64,000 nucleotides of DNA, from contig NZ_BMQK01000007.1 of assembly GCF_014648075.1 (NCBI RefSeq), positions 230,701 through 294,700 on the forward strand, given 5' to 3'. Every line of letters begins with the position of its first letter. The stretch's first letter is position 1. A model generated the notes under the pieces. That model worked only from the letters and a program-made list of their open reading frames with translations, was not told where the DNA came from and ran no database searches. This DNA is from Streptomyces ruber. Its GTDB lineage: Bacteria > Actinomycetota > Actinomycetes > Streptomycetales > Streptomycetaceae. This document shows, piece by piece, positions 50,460 through 57,572 of this stretch. Position numbers and translations under genes: made by a program.

Positions 50460-51629
50460 ATGGCAGACCTCCAGGACGAACTGCGCACGACGACGGAGGT
50501 CGGTGCGCCCGATCCGCCGGCCGCCGCCCGGCCGGAGCGCGGCACGGGCCCACGCTCCGAGCGCGCGCGCCGTGCACCCGCGCTGACGACCGAGACACCC
50601 GTCGAGGCGCCCGTCGTCCCCGCCGACGTCGTGCAACGGGCCCACGCCCTGCTCGCCGCGCACCCCGTCGCCGACGGCTACAGCGGGCTGCCCAAGGCGC
50701 TCGCCCGGCTGCACCAGTACGACCTGGAGCTCGGCGAGCGCTCCATGGACACCGACGTGCCGCGGCTGCGCCAGGGACATGTGGGCGCGCTGTTCTGGGC
50801 GCTGCACCTGCCGGACGGGCCGGGCGGCGACCGCGCCGTCACCGCCGCCCTGGAACAGATCGACCTGGTCAAGAGGGTGGTGCAGGCCCACCCCGACGGG
50901 CTGCGGCAGGCCCGCACCGCCGCGCAGACCACCGACGCCCGCAACTGCGGCCGGACCGCCGTCCTCCTCGGACCAGCGGGGGCGACCGCGGTCGGCGACT
51001 CGCCCGCGCTCCTGCGCTGTCTGCACGCGCTGGGCCTGAAGGCGCTCACGCTGGCCGGCGTGTCCTGGGCGGGCGAGGCCGGGCTGACCCGGTTCGGCGA
51101 GGAGATGGTCCACGAACTGAACCGCCTCGGTGTGCTCGTCGACCTCTCCGGCGCGTCCGACGCCACGGCCGCGCGGGCGCTCGCCGTGTCCCGCGCGCCG
51201 GTGGTGTTCACCCGGTCGGCCGCCCGCGCGCTGCGCCCGCACCCGGCGAACCTCCCCGACGAGCTGCTGCTGCGGCTGCGCGCCGCCCGGGGCCTGTGCC
51301 TGGTGCCGCTCACCGCCGAGCAGACCGGCCCGTCCGTGCGGGACGTCGCCGACCACCTCGACCACGTCCGCGTGCTCGCGGGCCCGGAGTGCGTCGGCCT
51401 GTCCGGCACGTACGACTCCGGGGCCGCCCATCCGCAGGACCTCGGCGACGCCTCGTGCTACCCGCACCTGATCGCGGAGCTCCTCGTCCGCGGCTGGTCC
51501 GAGGACCACCTCGCCCTGCTCACCTGGGGGAACGTCCAGCGTGTGCTGCGTGGCGCGGACTTCGCGGCCCGGGCCGCCCAGCAGCGCAGACAGCCGTCGA
51601 CGGCGCGGATCGCCTGGCTGGACGGGTAG
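50460..51629 (+). CDS. M19 dipeptidase-like pseudoenzyme (all metal ligands lost)
   Basis: A 389-residue protein clearly homologous to the preceding dipeptidase over about 60-385 (shared blocks RLRQGHVGALFWALHLPDGP, ALEQIDLVKRVVQAHP, EMVHELNRLGVLVDLSGASD, LIAELLVRGWSEDHL). Every catalytic position has changed: HND is YSG in VADGYSGLP, the bridging Glu of AEGGH is lost in LLGPAGATAV, DLSH is DLSG, SHSSAR is TRSAAR, and GGDYDG is SGTYDS. The frame is intact with normal codon bias, so it is under selection as a non-enzymatic protein, perhaps a binding or regulatory partner. Residues 1-60 are disordered. The start ATG 50460 follows 146 bases of spacer. Confidence 0.88.
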   Translation: MADLQDELRTTTEVGAPDPPAAARPERGTGPRSERARRAPALTTETPVEAPVVPADVVQRAHALLAAHPVADGYSGLPKALARLHQYDLELGERSMDTDVPRLRQGHVGALFWALHLPDGPGGDRAVTAALEQIDLVKRVVQAHPDGLRQARTAAQTTDARNCGRTAVLLGPAGATAVGDSPALLRCLHALGLKALTLAGVSWAGEAGLTRFGEEMVHELNRLGVLVDLSGASDATAARALAVSRAPVVFTRSAARALRPHPANLPDELLLRLRAARGLCLVPLTAEQTGPSVRDVADHLDHVRVLAGPECVGLSGTYDSGAAHPQDLGDASCYPHLIAELLVRGWSEDHLALLTWGNVQRVLRGADFAARAAQQRRQPSTARIAWLDG

Positions 51630-52034
51630 TCACGCCGACCCGTCAGGGGATTCGATCCGGCAGAGGCAGAACGGGTGGCCCGCCGGGTCGGCGTACACCC
51701 GGAAGTCCTTCTTCACGTCGTCCTCCAGGTCCAGCGGCCGCGCACCCAGCGCCAGCACCTTCGCGTGCGCCGCGTCGACCTCCTCCCAGGTGCTCCCCGC
51801 GTCGAAGTCGAGGTGGAACTGCTGGGAGTTGAGGTCCGCGCGCGGCCACTCCGGCGGGGTGTGACCGGACGCCCGCTGGAAGGCGAGCCGCGGGCCGTCG
51901 GGGATCTGCAGGACGACCCAGTCGTCGTCCTCGGCGCGCGGCGTGCCGCCGCCGACCCGGGCGTAGAAGTCGGCCAGTGCGTGCGGATCGGGGCAGTCGA
52001 CGACGACGTTGCGAAGACGTGCCACGGCTGTCAT
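51630..52034 (-). CDS. VOC (glyoxalase/bleomycin-resistance fold) protein
   Basis: A 134-residue vicinal-oxygen-chelate domain protein with the beta-alpha-beta-beta-beta modules RLRNVVVDCPDPHALADFYARVGG and FHLDFDAGSTWEEVDAAHAKVLALGA, ending in FRVYADPAGHPFCLCRIE. Related to the upstream gene (shared PxWP, SQQFHLD and YADPAGHPFCLC). VOC proteins of this glyoxalase-like group often bind or modify small toxic molecules; no substrate can be named. It starts 13 bases after the upstream VOC stop codon, so the two form one operon. Confidence 0.85.
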   Translation of the reverse strand: MTAVARLRNVVVDCPDPHALADFYARVGGGTPRAEDDDWVVLQIPDGPRLAFQRASGHTPPEWPRADLNSQQFHLDFDAGSTWEEVDAAHAKVLALGARPLDLEDDVKKDFRVYADPAGHPFCLCRIESPDGSA

Positions 52035-52047
52035 GGAACCTCCCGGC

Positions 52048-52416
52048 TCAGCAGGCGCAGAGGCAGAACGGGTGCCCAGCGGGGTCGGCGTAAACCCGGA
52101 AGCTCCGCGAGCGGTCCTCCGCGTCCAGCGGCTTGGCCCCGAGCCGCAGCACGGCCTCCTCGGCCGCGTCGAGGTCCGGCACGTCCAGGTCCAGGTGGAA
52201 CTGCTGCGAGTGCTCGGGCGCGGGCCACCGCGGCGGTACGTACCCCGGCGCGAGCTGGAACGCCAGCGCCCGTCCGCCGGGCAGCCTCAGGTCGACCCAG
52301 TCGGCGCCCTCGTCGCCGTTCTCGAGAGTCCCGCCCAGAACCGCCCGGTAGAACCGGCCCAGCGCGACGGGGTCGGGACAGTCCAGCACCACCACGCCCA
52401 GTTCGGCGACAGCCAT
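52048..52416 (-). CDS. VOC-family protein, first of a tandem pair
   Basis: A 122-residue VOC domain protein: LGVVVLDCPDPVALGRFYRAVLGG, SQQFHLDLDVPDLDAAEEAVLRLGAK split by a turn, and FRVYADPAGHPFCLCAC at the end. ATG 52416 has GAGGAGG five bases upstream. It is divergent from a CGNR-type regulator over about 100 bases carrying several GGTTAC/GTAACC half-sites, so the VOC pair is probably that regulator's target. Confidence 0.85.
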   Translation of the reverse strand: MAVAELGVVVLDCPDPVALGRFYRAVLGGTLENGDEGADWVDLRLPGGRALAFQLAPGYVPPRWPAPEHSQQFHLDLDVPDLDAAEEAVLRLGAKPLDAEDRSRSFRVYADPAGHPFCLCAC

Positions 52417-52447
52417 GACGTCCTCCTCGATGCTCGATGCCTGCGAA

Positions 52448-52510
52448 CGGTTACCTGCAAGCACGGGTAACCGGTAACGGTTACTGCATGCTCCCGTACA
52501 AGGGGTAACG
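52448..52510. promoter_or_regulatory. Multi-half-site operator between VOC and CGNR genes
   Basis: CGGTTAC at 52448-52454, GTAACCG at 52467-52473, CGGTTAC at 52478-52484 and GGTAACG at 52504-52510 are four copies of one half-site in alternating orientation. The middle pair forms the perfect palindrome GTAACCG-GTAA-CGGTTAC. The last copy overlaps a -10-like TAACGT (52506-52511) of the regulator gene. Confidence 0.65.
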
Positions 52511-52518
52511 TCGCAAGC

Positions 52519-53019
52519 ATGAGTGAGCGATCGCCCGCACCGGGAGGTCTGGCCCTGATCCAGTCCCTGGTGAACACGCTGGACGTGGAGACGGGTGCCG
52601 ACTCGCTCGGCACGGCGGAGGGGCGGGCGCGCTACGGGCTGACGGTGGGCGAACTGCCGCGCGCCCGCGAACTCCGCGAGTCGCTCCGCGCGGCCCTGCT
52701 CGCCCACGCCGGCCACCCGCCGCACCGCGAGGTGACCCCGCTGGGCGAGCTGCTGTCCGGGGCGCCGCTGCTGGTCACGGTCGACGCGCAGGACGGCTCG
52801 GCGGCCCTCGCCCCCGCCGACGGGCAGCCCCTGCTCGACCGGGTCGCCGCGGCCGTCGCCGAGGCGCTGGTCGCCGGCACCTGGCTGCGGCTCAAGGCGT
52901 GCGAGGCCGCGGACTGCCTCTGGGCGTACTACGACCGCTCCCCGGCCGGACGCGGCCGCTGGTGCTCGATGCAGGTGTGCGGGGCCCGCGCGAAGATGCG
53001 CCGCTATCGGGCCAAGTAG
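52519..53019 (+). CDS. CGNR/ABATE zinc-finger regulator
   Basis: A 166-residue protein. The N-terminal 120 residues match the helical ABATE stress domain (LALIQSLVNTLDVETG, RARELRESLRAALLAHAG). A C-terminal CGNR-type zinc finger (about 126-166) has LKACEAADCLWAYYDRSPAGR split by its loop, then WCSMQVCGARAKMRRYRAK, with four cysteines; the name-giving CGNR is CGAR here. The family is presumed to be DNA-binding. Leaderless start: TAACGT ends seven bases before ATG 52519. It is divergent from two VOC genes and probably controls them and itself. Confidence 0.87.
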   Translation: MSERSPAPGGLALIQSLVNTLDVETGADSLGTAEGRARYGLTVGELPRARELRESLRAALLAHAGHPPHREVTPLGELLSGAPLLVTVDAQDGSAALAPADGQPLLDRVAAAVAEALVAGTWLRLKACEAADCLWAYYDRSPAGRGRWCSMQVCGARAKMRRYRAK

Positions 53020-53077
53020 CCGGAAGCGCGAAGGAACAGCACGGAGAAGAACAGGGAAGTGGTGCAGAATGCAGGAC

Positions 53078-53118
53078 GGCGCCGGTCCGGCCGACTGAGC
53101 CTCGGCCGGACCGGCGCC
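53078..53118. terminator. Bidirectional terminator
   Basis: A perfect 17-bp inverted repeat (53078-53094 with 53102-53118, seven-base loop) lies between convergent genes. Confidence 0.8.
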
Positions 53119-53128
53119 CTGCCCGGCG

Positions 53129-54472
53129 TCAGGCGGTCGGCCGCCCCATCGCCCGGTACGTCCACCCCGCGCGGCGCCACAGCTCCGGGTCGAGGGCGTT
53201 GCGGCCGTCGAGGACCAGGCGCTGGGCCGCCACCCCGCCCAGCTCCTCCGGGTCCAGCTCGCGGAACTCCCGCCACTCGGTCAGGTGCAGCACGATGTCG
53301 GCGCCCCGCACCGCCTCCAGCGCGGACTCGGCGTAACCGAGCGTCGGGAAGACCCGCCGGGCGTTGTCCATCCCCTTCGGGTCGTACACCGTGACCTGAC
53401 CGCCCTGGAGGTGGATCTGCCCGGCGACGTTCAGCGCGGGGGAGTCCCGTACGTCGTCGGAGTCGGGCTTGAAGGTGGCGCCGAGCACCGCGACCCGCTT
53501 GCCGAGGAAGGGACCGCCGCCGAGCGCGCGCCGGGCCAGCTCCACCATCTGGCCGCGCTGGCGCATGTTGATGGAGTCGATCTCGCGCAGGAAGGTCAGC
53601 GCCTGGTCGGCACCCAGCTCGCCGGCGCGCGCCATGAATGCCCGGATGTCCTTCGGCAGACAGCCGCCGCCGAAGCCGATGCCGGCCCGCAGGAACTTGG
53701 CGCCGATCCGGTCGTCGTACCCGATCGCCTCGGCCAGCTTGGCGACGTCGCCGCCCGCGGCCTCGCAGACCTCCGCCATCGCGTTGATGAAGGAGATCTT
53801 CGTGGCGAGGAAGGAGTTCGCCGACGTCTTCACCAGTTCGGCGGTGGGGAAGTCGGTCACCACGAACGGCGAGCCCTCGGCGACCGGCGTCGCGTACACC
53901 TCGCGCAGCAGCTTCTCCGCCCGCTCGCTGCGGACGCCGACCACGATGCGGTCCGGGTGCAGCGTGTCCTGGACGGCGAAGCCCTCGCGCAGGAACTCCG
54001 GGTTCCACGCAAGCTCGGCGTCCTCACCGGCGGGCGCGTGCTCGGCGAGGTACGCGGCCAGCCGGTCGGCCGAGCCGACGGGCACCGTGGACTTGCCGAC
54101 GACCAGGGCGGGACCCGTCAGGTGCGGGGCGAGCGCGCTGACCGCGGCGTCGACGTAGCTCATGTCGCAGGCGTACTCGCCGCGTCGCTGCGGGGTGTTG
54201 ACGCAGACGAAGTGGATGTCGCCGAACGCGGCCACCTCGGCGTAGTCGGTGGTGAACCGCAGCCGCCCGGTGGACCCCTCGATCCCCGCCACGTGCTTGC
54301 GCAGCAGCTCCTCGAGCCCCGGTTCGTACATGGGGACCTCACCCCGCCGGAGCAGCTCGATCTTCTCCGGCACGATGTCCAGCCCGAGCACCTCGAAGCC
54401 GAGCTCGGCCATGGCGGCGGCGTGCGTGGCGCCGAGGTAGCCGGTGCCGATCACGGTGATCTTGAGGGCCAT
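53129..54472 (-). CDS. ugd: UDP-glucose 6-dehydrogenase
   Basis: A 447-residue NAD-dependent enzyme oxidising UDP-glucose to UDP-glucuronate, a precursor for acidic wall or exopolysaccharides. The N-terminal NAD motif is ITVIGTGYLGATHAAAM, GKSTVPVGSADR and NPEFLREGFAVQD line the active site, and the catalytic Cys is in IGFGGGCLPKDIRAF. The C-terminal UDP-binding domain has VLGATFKPDSDDVRDSPAL. ATG 54472 has AGGAG upstream. The GDP-mannose dehydrogenase subfamily is possible, but the motifs favour UDP-glucose. It fits with the GT2, GtrA and LCP genes nearby. Confidence 0.93.
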   Translation of the reverse strand: MALKITVIGTGYLGATHAAAMAELGFEVLGLDIVPEKIELLRRGEVPMYEPGLEELLRKHVAGIEGSTGRLRFTTDYAEVAAFGDIHFVCVNTPQRRGEYACDMSYVDAAVSALAPHLTGPALVVGKSTVPVGSADRLAAYLAEHAPAGEDAELAWNPEFLREGFAVQDTLHPDRIVVGVRSERAEKLLREVYATPVAEGSPFVVTDFPTAELVKTSANSFLATKISFINAMAEVCEAAGGDVAKLAEAIGYDDRIGAKFLRAGIGFGGGCLPKDIRAFMARAGELGADQALTFLREIDSINMRQRGQMVELARRALGGGPFLGKRVAVLGATFKPDSDDVRDSPALNVAGQIHLQGGQVTVYDPKGMDNARRVFPTLGYAESALEAVRGADIVLHLTEWREFRELDPEELGGVAAQRLVLDGRNALDPELWRRAGWTYRAMGRPTA

Positions 54473-54615
54473 GCGGTGCTCCTGGGGGAAACGGCTTGCA
54501 CGTGCGGTGCCTGAGCATATCCGGGGCGTGCGCACACCCCTCAGGGGGCAGATTCCGCCCTGTCACCAAGCTCACGTGTCTGTCGTGCGAACAGCCCCCT
54601 AAGATGCTGGTTACT

Positions 54616-54653
54616 TAACGGTAGTTAGCGTCAGTGTCATGGCATCAGTGTCA
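54616..54653 (+). promoter_or_regulatory. Palindrome and direct repeats upstream of the acyl-CoA dehydrogenase gene
   Basis: TAAC-GGTA-GTTA (54616-54627) is a palindrome in an AT-richer patch. TCAGTGTCA occurs at 54631-54639 and 54645-54653 (period 14). They lie 26-63 bases before the start codon, as expected for a TetR-type regulator of fatty-acid genes. Confidence 0.45.
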
Positions 54654-54678
54654 CAGCGTCCTGGGAGTGTGAGAGACC

Positions 54679-55836
54679 TTGGCCGGATCGGCTGATTTCG
54701 ACCTGTACCGCCCGTCCGAGGAGCACGACATGCTCCGCGACGCGATCCGTTCCCTCTCCGAGGCGAAGATCGCGCCGCACGCGGCGGCCGTCGACGAGGA
54801 GGCCCGCTTCCCGCGGGAGGCGCTGGACGCGCTCGTCGCGAACGACCTGCACGCGGTGCACGTGCCCGAGGAGTACGGCGGCGCCGGCGCCGACGCGCTC
54901 GCCACGGTGATCGTGATCGAGGAGGTGGCGCGCGTCTGCGCCTCGTCCTCCCTCATCCCCGCCGTGAACAAGCTGGGCTCCCTCCCCGTCATCCTCTCCG
55001 GCTCCGAGGAGCTGAAGAAGAGGTACCTGGGCCCGCTCGCCAAGGGCGACGCGATGTTCTCGTACTGCCTCTCCGAGCCGGACGCGGGCTCCGACGCGGC
55101 CGGTATGAAGACCCGCGCCGTCCGCGAGGGGGACTCCTACGTCCTCAACGGCGTGAAGCGCTGGATCACCAACGCGGGCGAGTCCGAGTTCTACACGGTG
55201 ATGGCCGTGACGGACCCGTCCAAGCGCTCCAAGGGCATCAGCGCGTTCGTCGTCGAGAAGTCGGACCCCGGCGTGTCCTTCGGCGCCCCGGAGAAGAAGC
55301 TCGGCATCAAGGGCTCCCCGACCCGCGAGGTCTACCTGGACAACGTCCGCGTCCCGGCCGACCGCATGATCGGGGAGGAGGGCACGGGCTTCGCGACGGC
55401 CATGAAGACCCTCGACCACACCCGCATCACCATCGCCGCGCAGGCCCTCGGCATCGCCCAGGGCGCCCTCGACTACGCCAAGGGCTACGTCAGGGAGCGC
55501 AAGCAGTTCGGCAAGCCGATCGCCGACTTCCAGGGCATCCAGTTCATGCTCGCGGACATGGCGATGAAGATCTCCGCGGCCCGCGCCCTGACCTACCAGG
55601 CGGCCGCCGCCTCCGAGCGCGGCGACGCGGACCTCACCTACCAGGGCGCCGCCGCCAAGTGCTTCGCCTCGGACGTGGCGATGGAGGTCACGACGGACGC
55701 GGTACAGCTGCTGGGCGGGTACGGGTACACGCGGGACTATCCGGTGGAGCGGATGATGCGCGATGCGAAGATCACGCAACTGTACGAGGGGACCAATCAG
55801 ATCCAGCGAGTCGTGATGGCGCGGAACTTGCCGTAG
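54679..55836 (+). CDS. Acyl-CoA dehydrogenase
   Basis: A 385-residue FAD enzyme for the first step of acyl-CoA beta-oxidation or branched-chain catabolism. FSYCLSEPDAGSDAAGMKTRA and WITNAGESEFYTVMAVTD are FAD and substrate signatures. KLGIKGSPTREVYLDNVRVPADRMIGEEG and the ERKQFGKPIADFQGIQFMLADMA helix are family-typical, and the catalytic Glu lies in LYEGTNQIQRVVMAR at the C-terminus. It starts at TTG 54679, giving MAGSADFDLYRPSEEHDM, which fits the family N-terminus; the ribosome-binding site is weak. Chain-length specificity is unknown. Confidence 0.94.
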   Translation: MAGSADFDLYRPSEEHDMLRDAIRSLSEAKIAPHAAAVDEEARFPREALDALVANDLHAVHVPEEYGGAGADALATVIVIEEVARVCASSSLIPAVNKLGSLPVILSGSEELKKRYLGPLAKGDAMFSYCLSEPDAGSDAAGMKTRAVREGDSYVLNGVKRWITNAGESEFYTVMAVTDPSKRSKGISAFVVEKSDPGVSFGAPEKKLGIKGSPTREVYLDNVRVPADRMIGEEGTGFATAMKTLDHTRITIAAQALGIAQGALDYAKGYVRERKQFGKPIADFQGIQFMLADMAMKISAARALTYQAAAASERGDADLTYQGAAAKCFASDVAMEVTTDAVQLLGGYGYTRDYPVERMMRDAKITQLYEGTNQIQRVVMARNLP

Positions 55837-55850
55837 ACCTGGCGAAAGAG

Positions 55851-55883
55851 GTGAAGGGCGCTCGCATGCCGAGCGCCCTTCAC
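55851..55883 (+). terminator. Terminator after the acyl-CoA dehydrogenase gene
   Basis: A perfect 14-bp inverted repeat with loop CATGC, 14 bases past the stop codon. Confidence 0.8.
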
Positions 55884-56414
55884 TCCTTTCGGGCAATCGG
55901 CACACGGAACTCGGAGAGACTCGTGTGCCAGGCCCTGCTGTTTCGATGTGGCCGGGGACTTCCCGGCACACGGCGGTTGTCGTGCGCCACGCTGCTTTCG
56001 ACCTGTGATCGCACCATCTTCAGCTGGGAACTTCCCTGAGGGCTGGAACTGGACGGTGAGCGACTCGGGTACGAGACCGAGCTGTCCGGCGGTCGGCTCG
56101 ACCTCACCGAGGCGCGATCACACGGTTCGCGATCACTTCCATGGCCCACCGCCTGACACGACCATCCCGCTACTCACGGTGAAAGTGGCAGCGGGATGCT
56201 GGAATGCCGAGCGATCGCGCGTCGTCAAGCGGCCGGACACGCAGCAGCGACCGCGTCGGGCCCAGCCGCGCAACCGTCGGCCGTTCCCGTCCTCGCGGCT
56301 CGTTCGGATCGTGCCGCGGAGGTCTCGGGGCGTTCGACGAGGCGCCGGGCCGAGTACCACGGTCGTCACCGAACCCGGCTGCCGCGCTCGGTGGCAGGCG
56401 GGTCCGGCAGTTCT
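55884..56414. other. Gene-free, lower-bias stretch
   Basis: About 530 bases with weaker third-position GC bias than the surroundings. GGCACACG (55899-55906) and CGTGTGCC (55922-55929) form a hairpin. Around 56018-56155 one forward frame reads FSWELP, a stop, then GLELDGERLGYETELSGG and RLDLTEA, which looks like the edge of a decayed coding sequence. I cannot assign a family, so it may be chance. GCGATCAC is directly repeated near 56117 and 56132. Confidence 0.35.
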
Positions 56415-57443
56415 TCAGCCCTGGCCGAGCACAGCCGGCCGCCGCGACGCGATGACCCGCTTCGCCAGCGACTTCGGGCTGGTCAGGAAGCCGAAGCCCC
56501 ACGACATGTGCATGGTGGCGAGGGCGACGGGGATCTGCAGGCGGGCCTTCAGGGGGAGGCCCTTGCCCGCGGGGAGCGAGCCCGCCACGATCGCCGCGAG
56601 GTAGCCGCCGGGGACGACGAAGCCCCAGGGGGTGAGGACCGCGCCCACCACGACGCCCGCCGCGATCGCGCACACCGCGGTCGGCGGGGCGAGGTACCGC
56701 AGGTTGATGGAGCCGGAGTGGTAGCGGGCGACCACGTGGCGCCAGCGGCCGTAGTCCTTGTACTGCTTGGCCAGCGCCTTCACGCTCGGCCGCGGCCGGT
56801 ACGACACCCTGAGCTCGGGCGAGAACCAGATCAGGCCGCCCGCCTCGCGGATGCGGAAGTTCAGCTCCCAGTCCTGGGCGCGGATGAACTCCTCGTTGTA
56901 GCCGCCCTGTTGCTCCAGGGCCTCGCGGCGGAAGACCCCGAGGTACACCGTCTCGGCCGGGCCCGCCTGGCCGCCCGTGTGGAACGCCGCGTTGCCCACG
57001 CCGATCTTCGAGGTCATGGCGGCGGCGACCGCGTGCTCCCAGTCGTTCTCGCCCTCGGCGTGCATGATGCCGCCCACGTTCTGCGCGCCGGTCTCCGCCA
57101 GCAGCCGGACGGCCGTGGCGATGTAGTCCGGCGAGAGCATGCCGTGGCCGTCGACGCGGACGACGACGGGGTGGCGGGACGCCTTGATGGCAGCGTTCAG
57201 CGCGGCGGGCGTGCGGCCGGTGGGGTTGGGCACGGTGTGCACCCGCGGGTCCTCCGCCACCAGCTCGGCGGCGATCTCGTCCGTACGGTCCGTGGAGGGA
57301 CCGAGGGCGATGACGACCTCCATCTCGCCCGCGTACTCCTGGGCGAGGATCGCTTGGACGGCGCCGCGCAGATGCCGCTCCTCGTTGAGGACGGGCATGA
57401 TGACGGACACGGCGGGGAGCTGCACGTCGGGCATGGCGTTCAT
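56415..57443 (-). CDS. Family 2 glycosyltransferase
   Basis: A 342-residue GT-A enzyme. VSVIMPVLNEERHLRGAVQAIL is the nucleotide-sugar start, ALGPSTDRTDEIA follows, RVDGHGMLSPDYI holds the metal/donor acid in place of a strict DxD, and IRAQDWELNFRIREAGGLIWF contains the ED-like acceptor motif. Two or three hydrophobic helices near the C-terminus (about 255-300) anchor it in the membrane. It resembles glycosyltransferases acting on lipid-linked sugars for wall glycans. It is divergent from an LCP gene. ATG 57443 or 57434 could be the start. Confidence 0.9.
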   Translation of the reverse strand: MNAMPDVQLPAVSVIMPVLNEERHLRGAVQAILAQEYAGEMEVVIALGPSTDRTDEIAAELVAEDPRVHTVPNPTGRTPAALNAAIKASRHPVVVRVDGHGMLSPDYIATAVRLLAETGAQNVGGIMHAEGENDWEHAVAAAMTSKIGVGNAAFHTGGQAGPAETVYLGVFRREALEQQGGYNEEFIRAQDWELNFRIREAGGLIWFSPELRVSYRPRPSVKALAKQYKDYGRWRHVVARYHSGSINLRYLAPPTAVCAIAAGVVVGAVLTPWGFVVPGGYLAAIVAGSLPAGKGLPLKARLQIPVALATMHMSWGFGFLTSPKSLAKRVIASRRPAVLGQG

Positions 57444-57572
57444 AGGACGCTCACGTTACCGCGAACGGGGGACACCGACGCGCGCCGCCCGGCCGGGAAC
57501 ATCATCCGCAGATCGTACGGGCCTACGGTGCTCAACGGACCCCACGGCCCCGTCCTCGCGGAGGTGTCCCCC

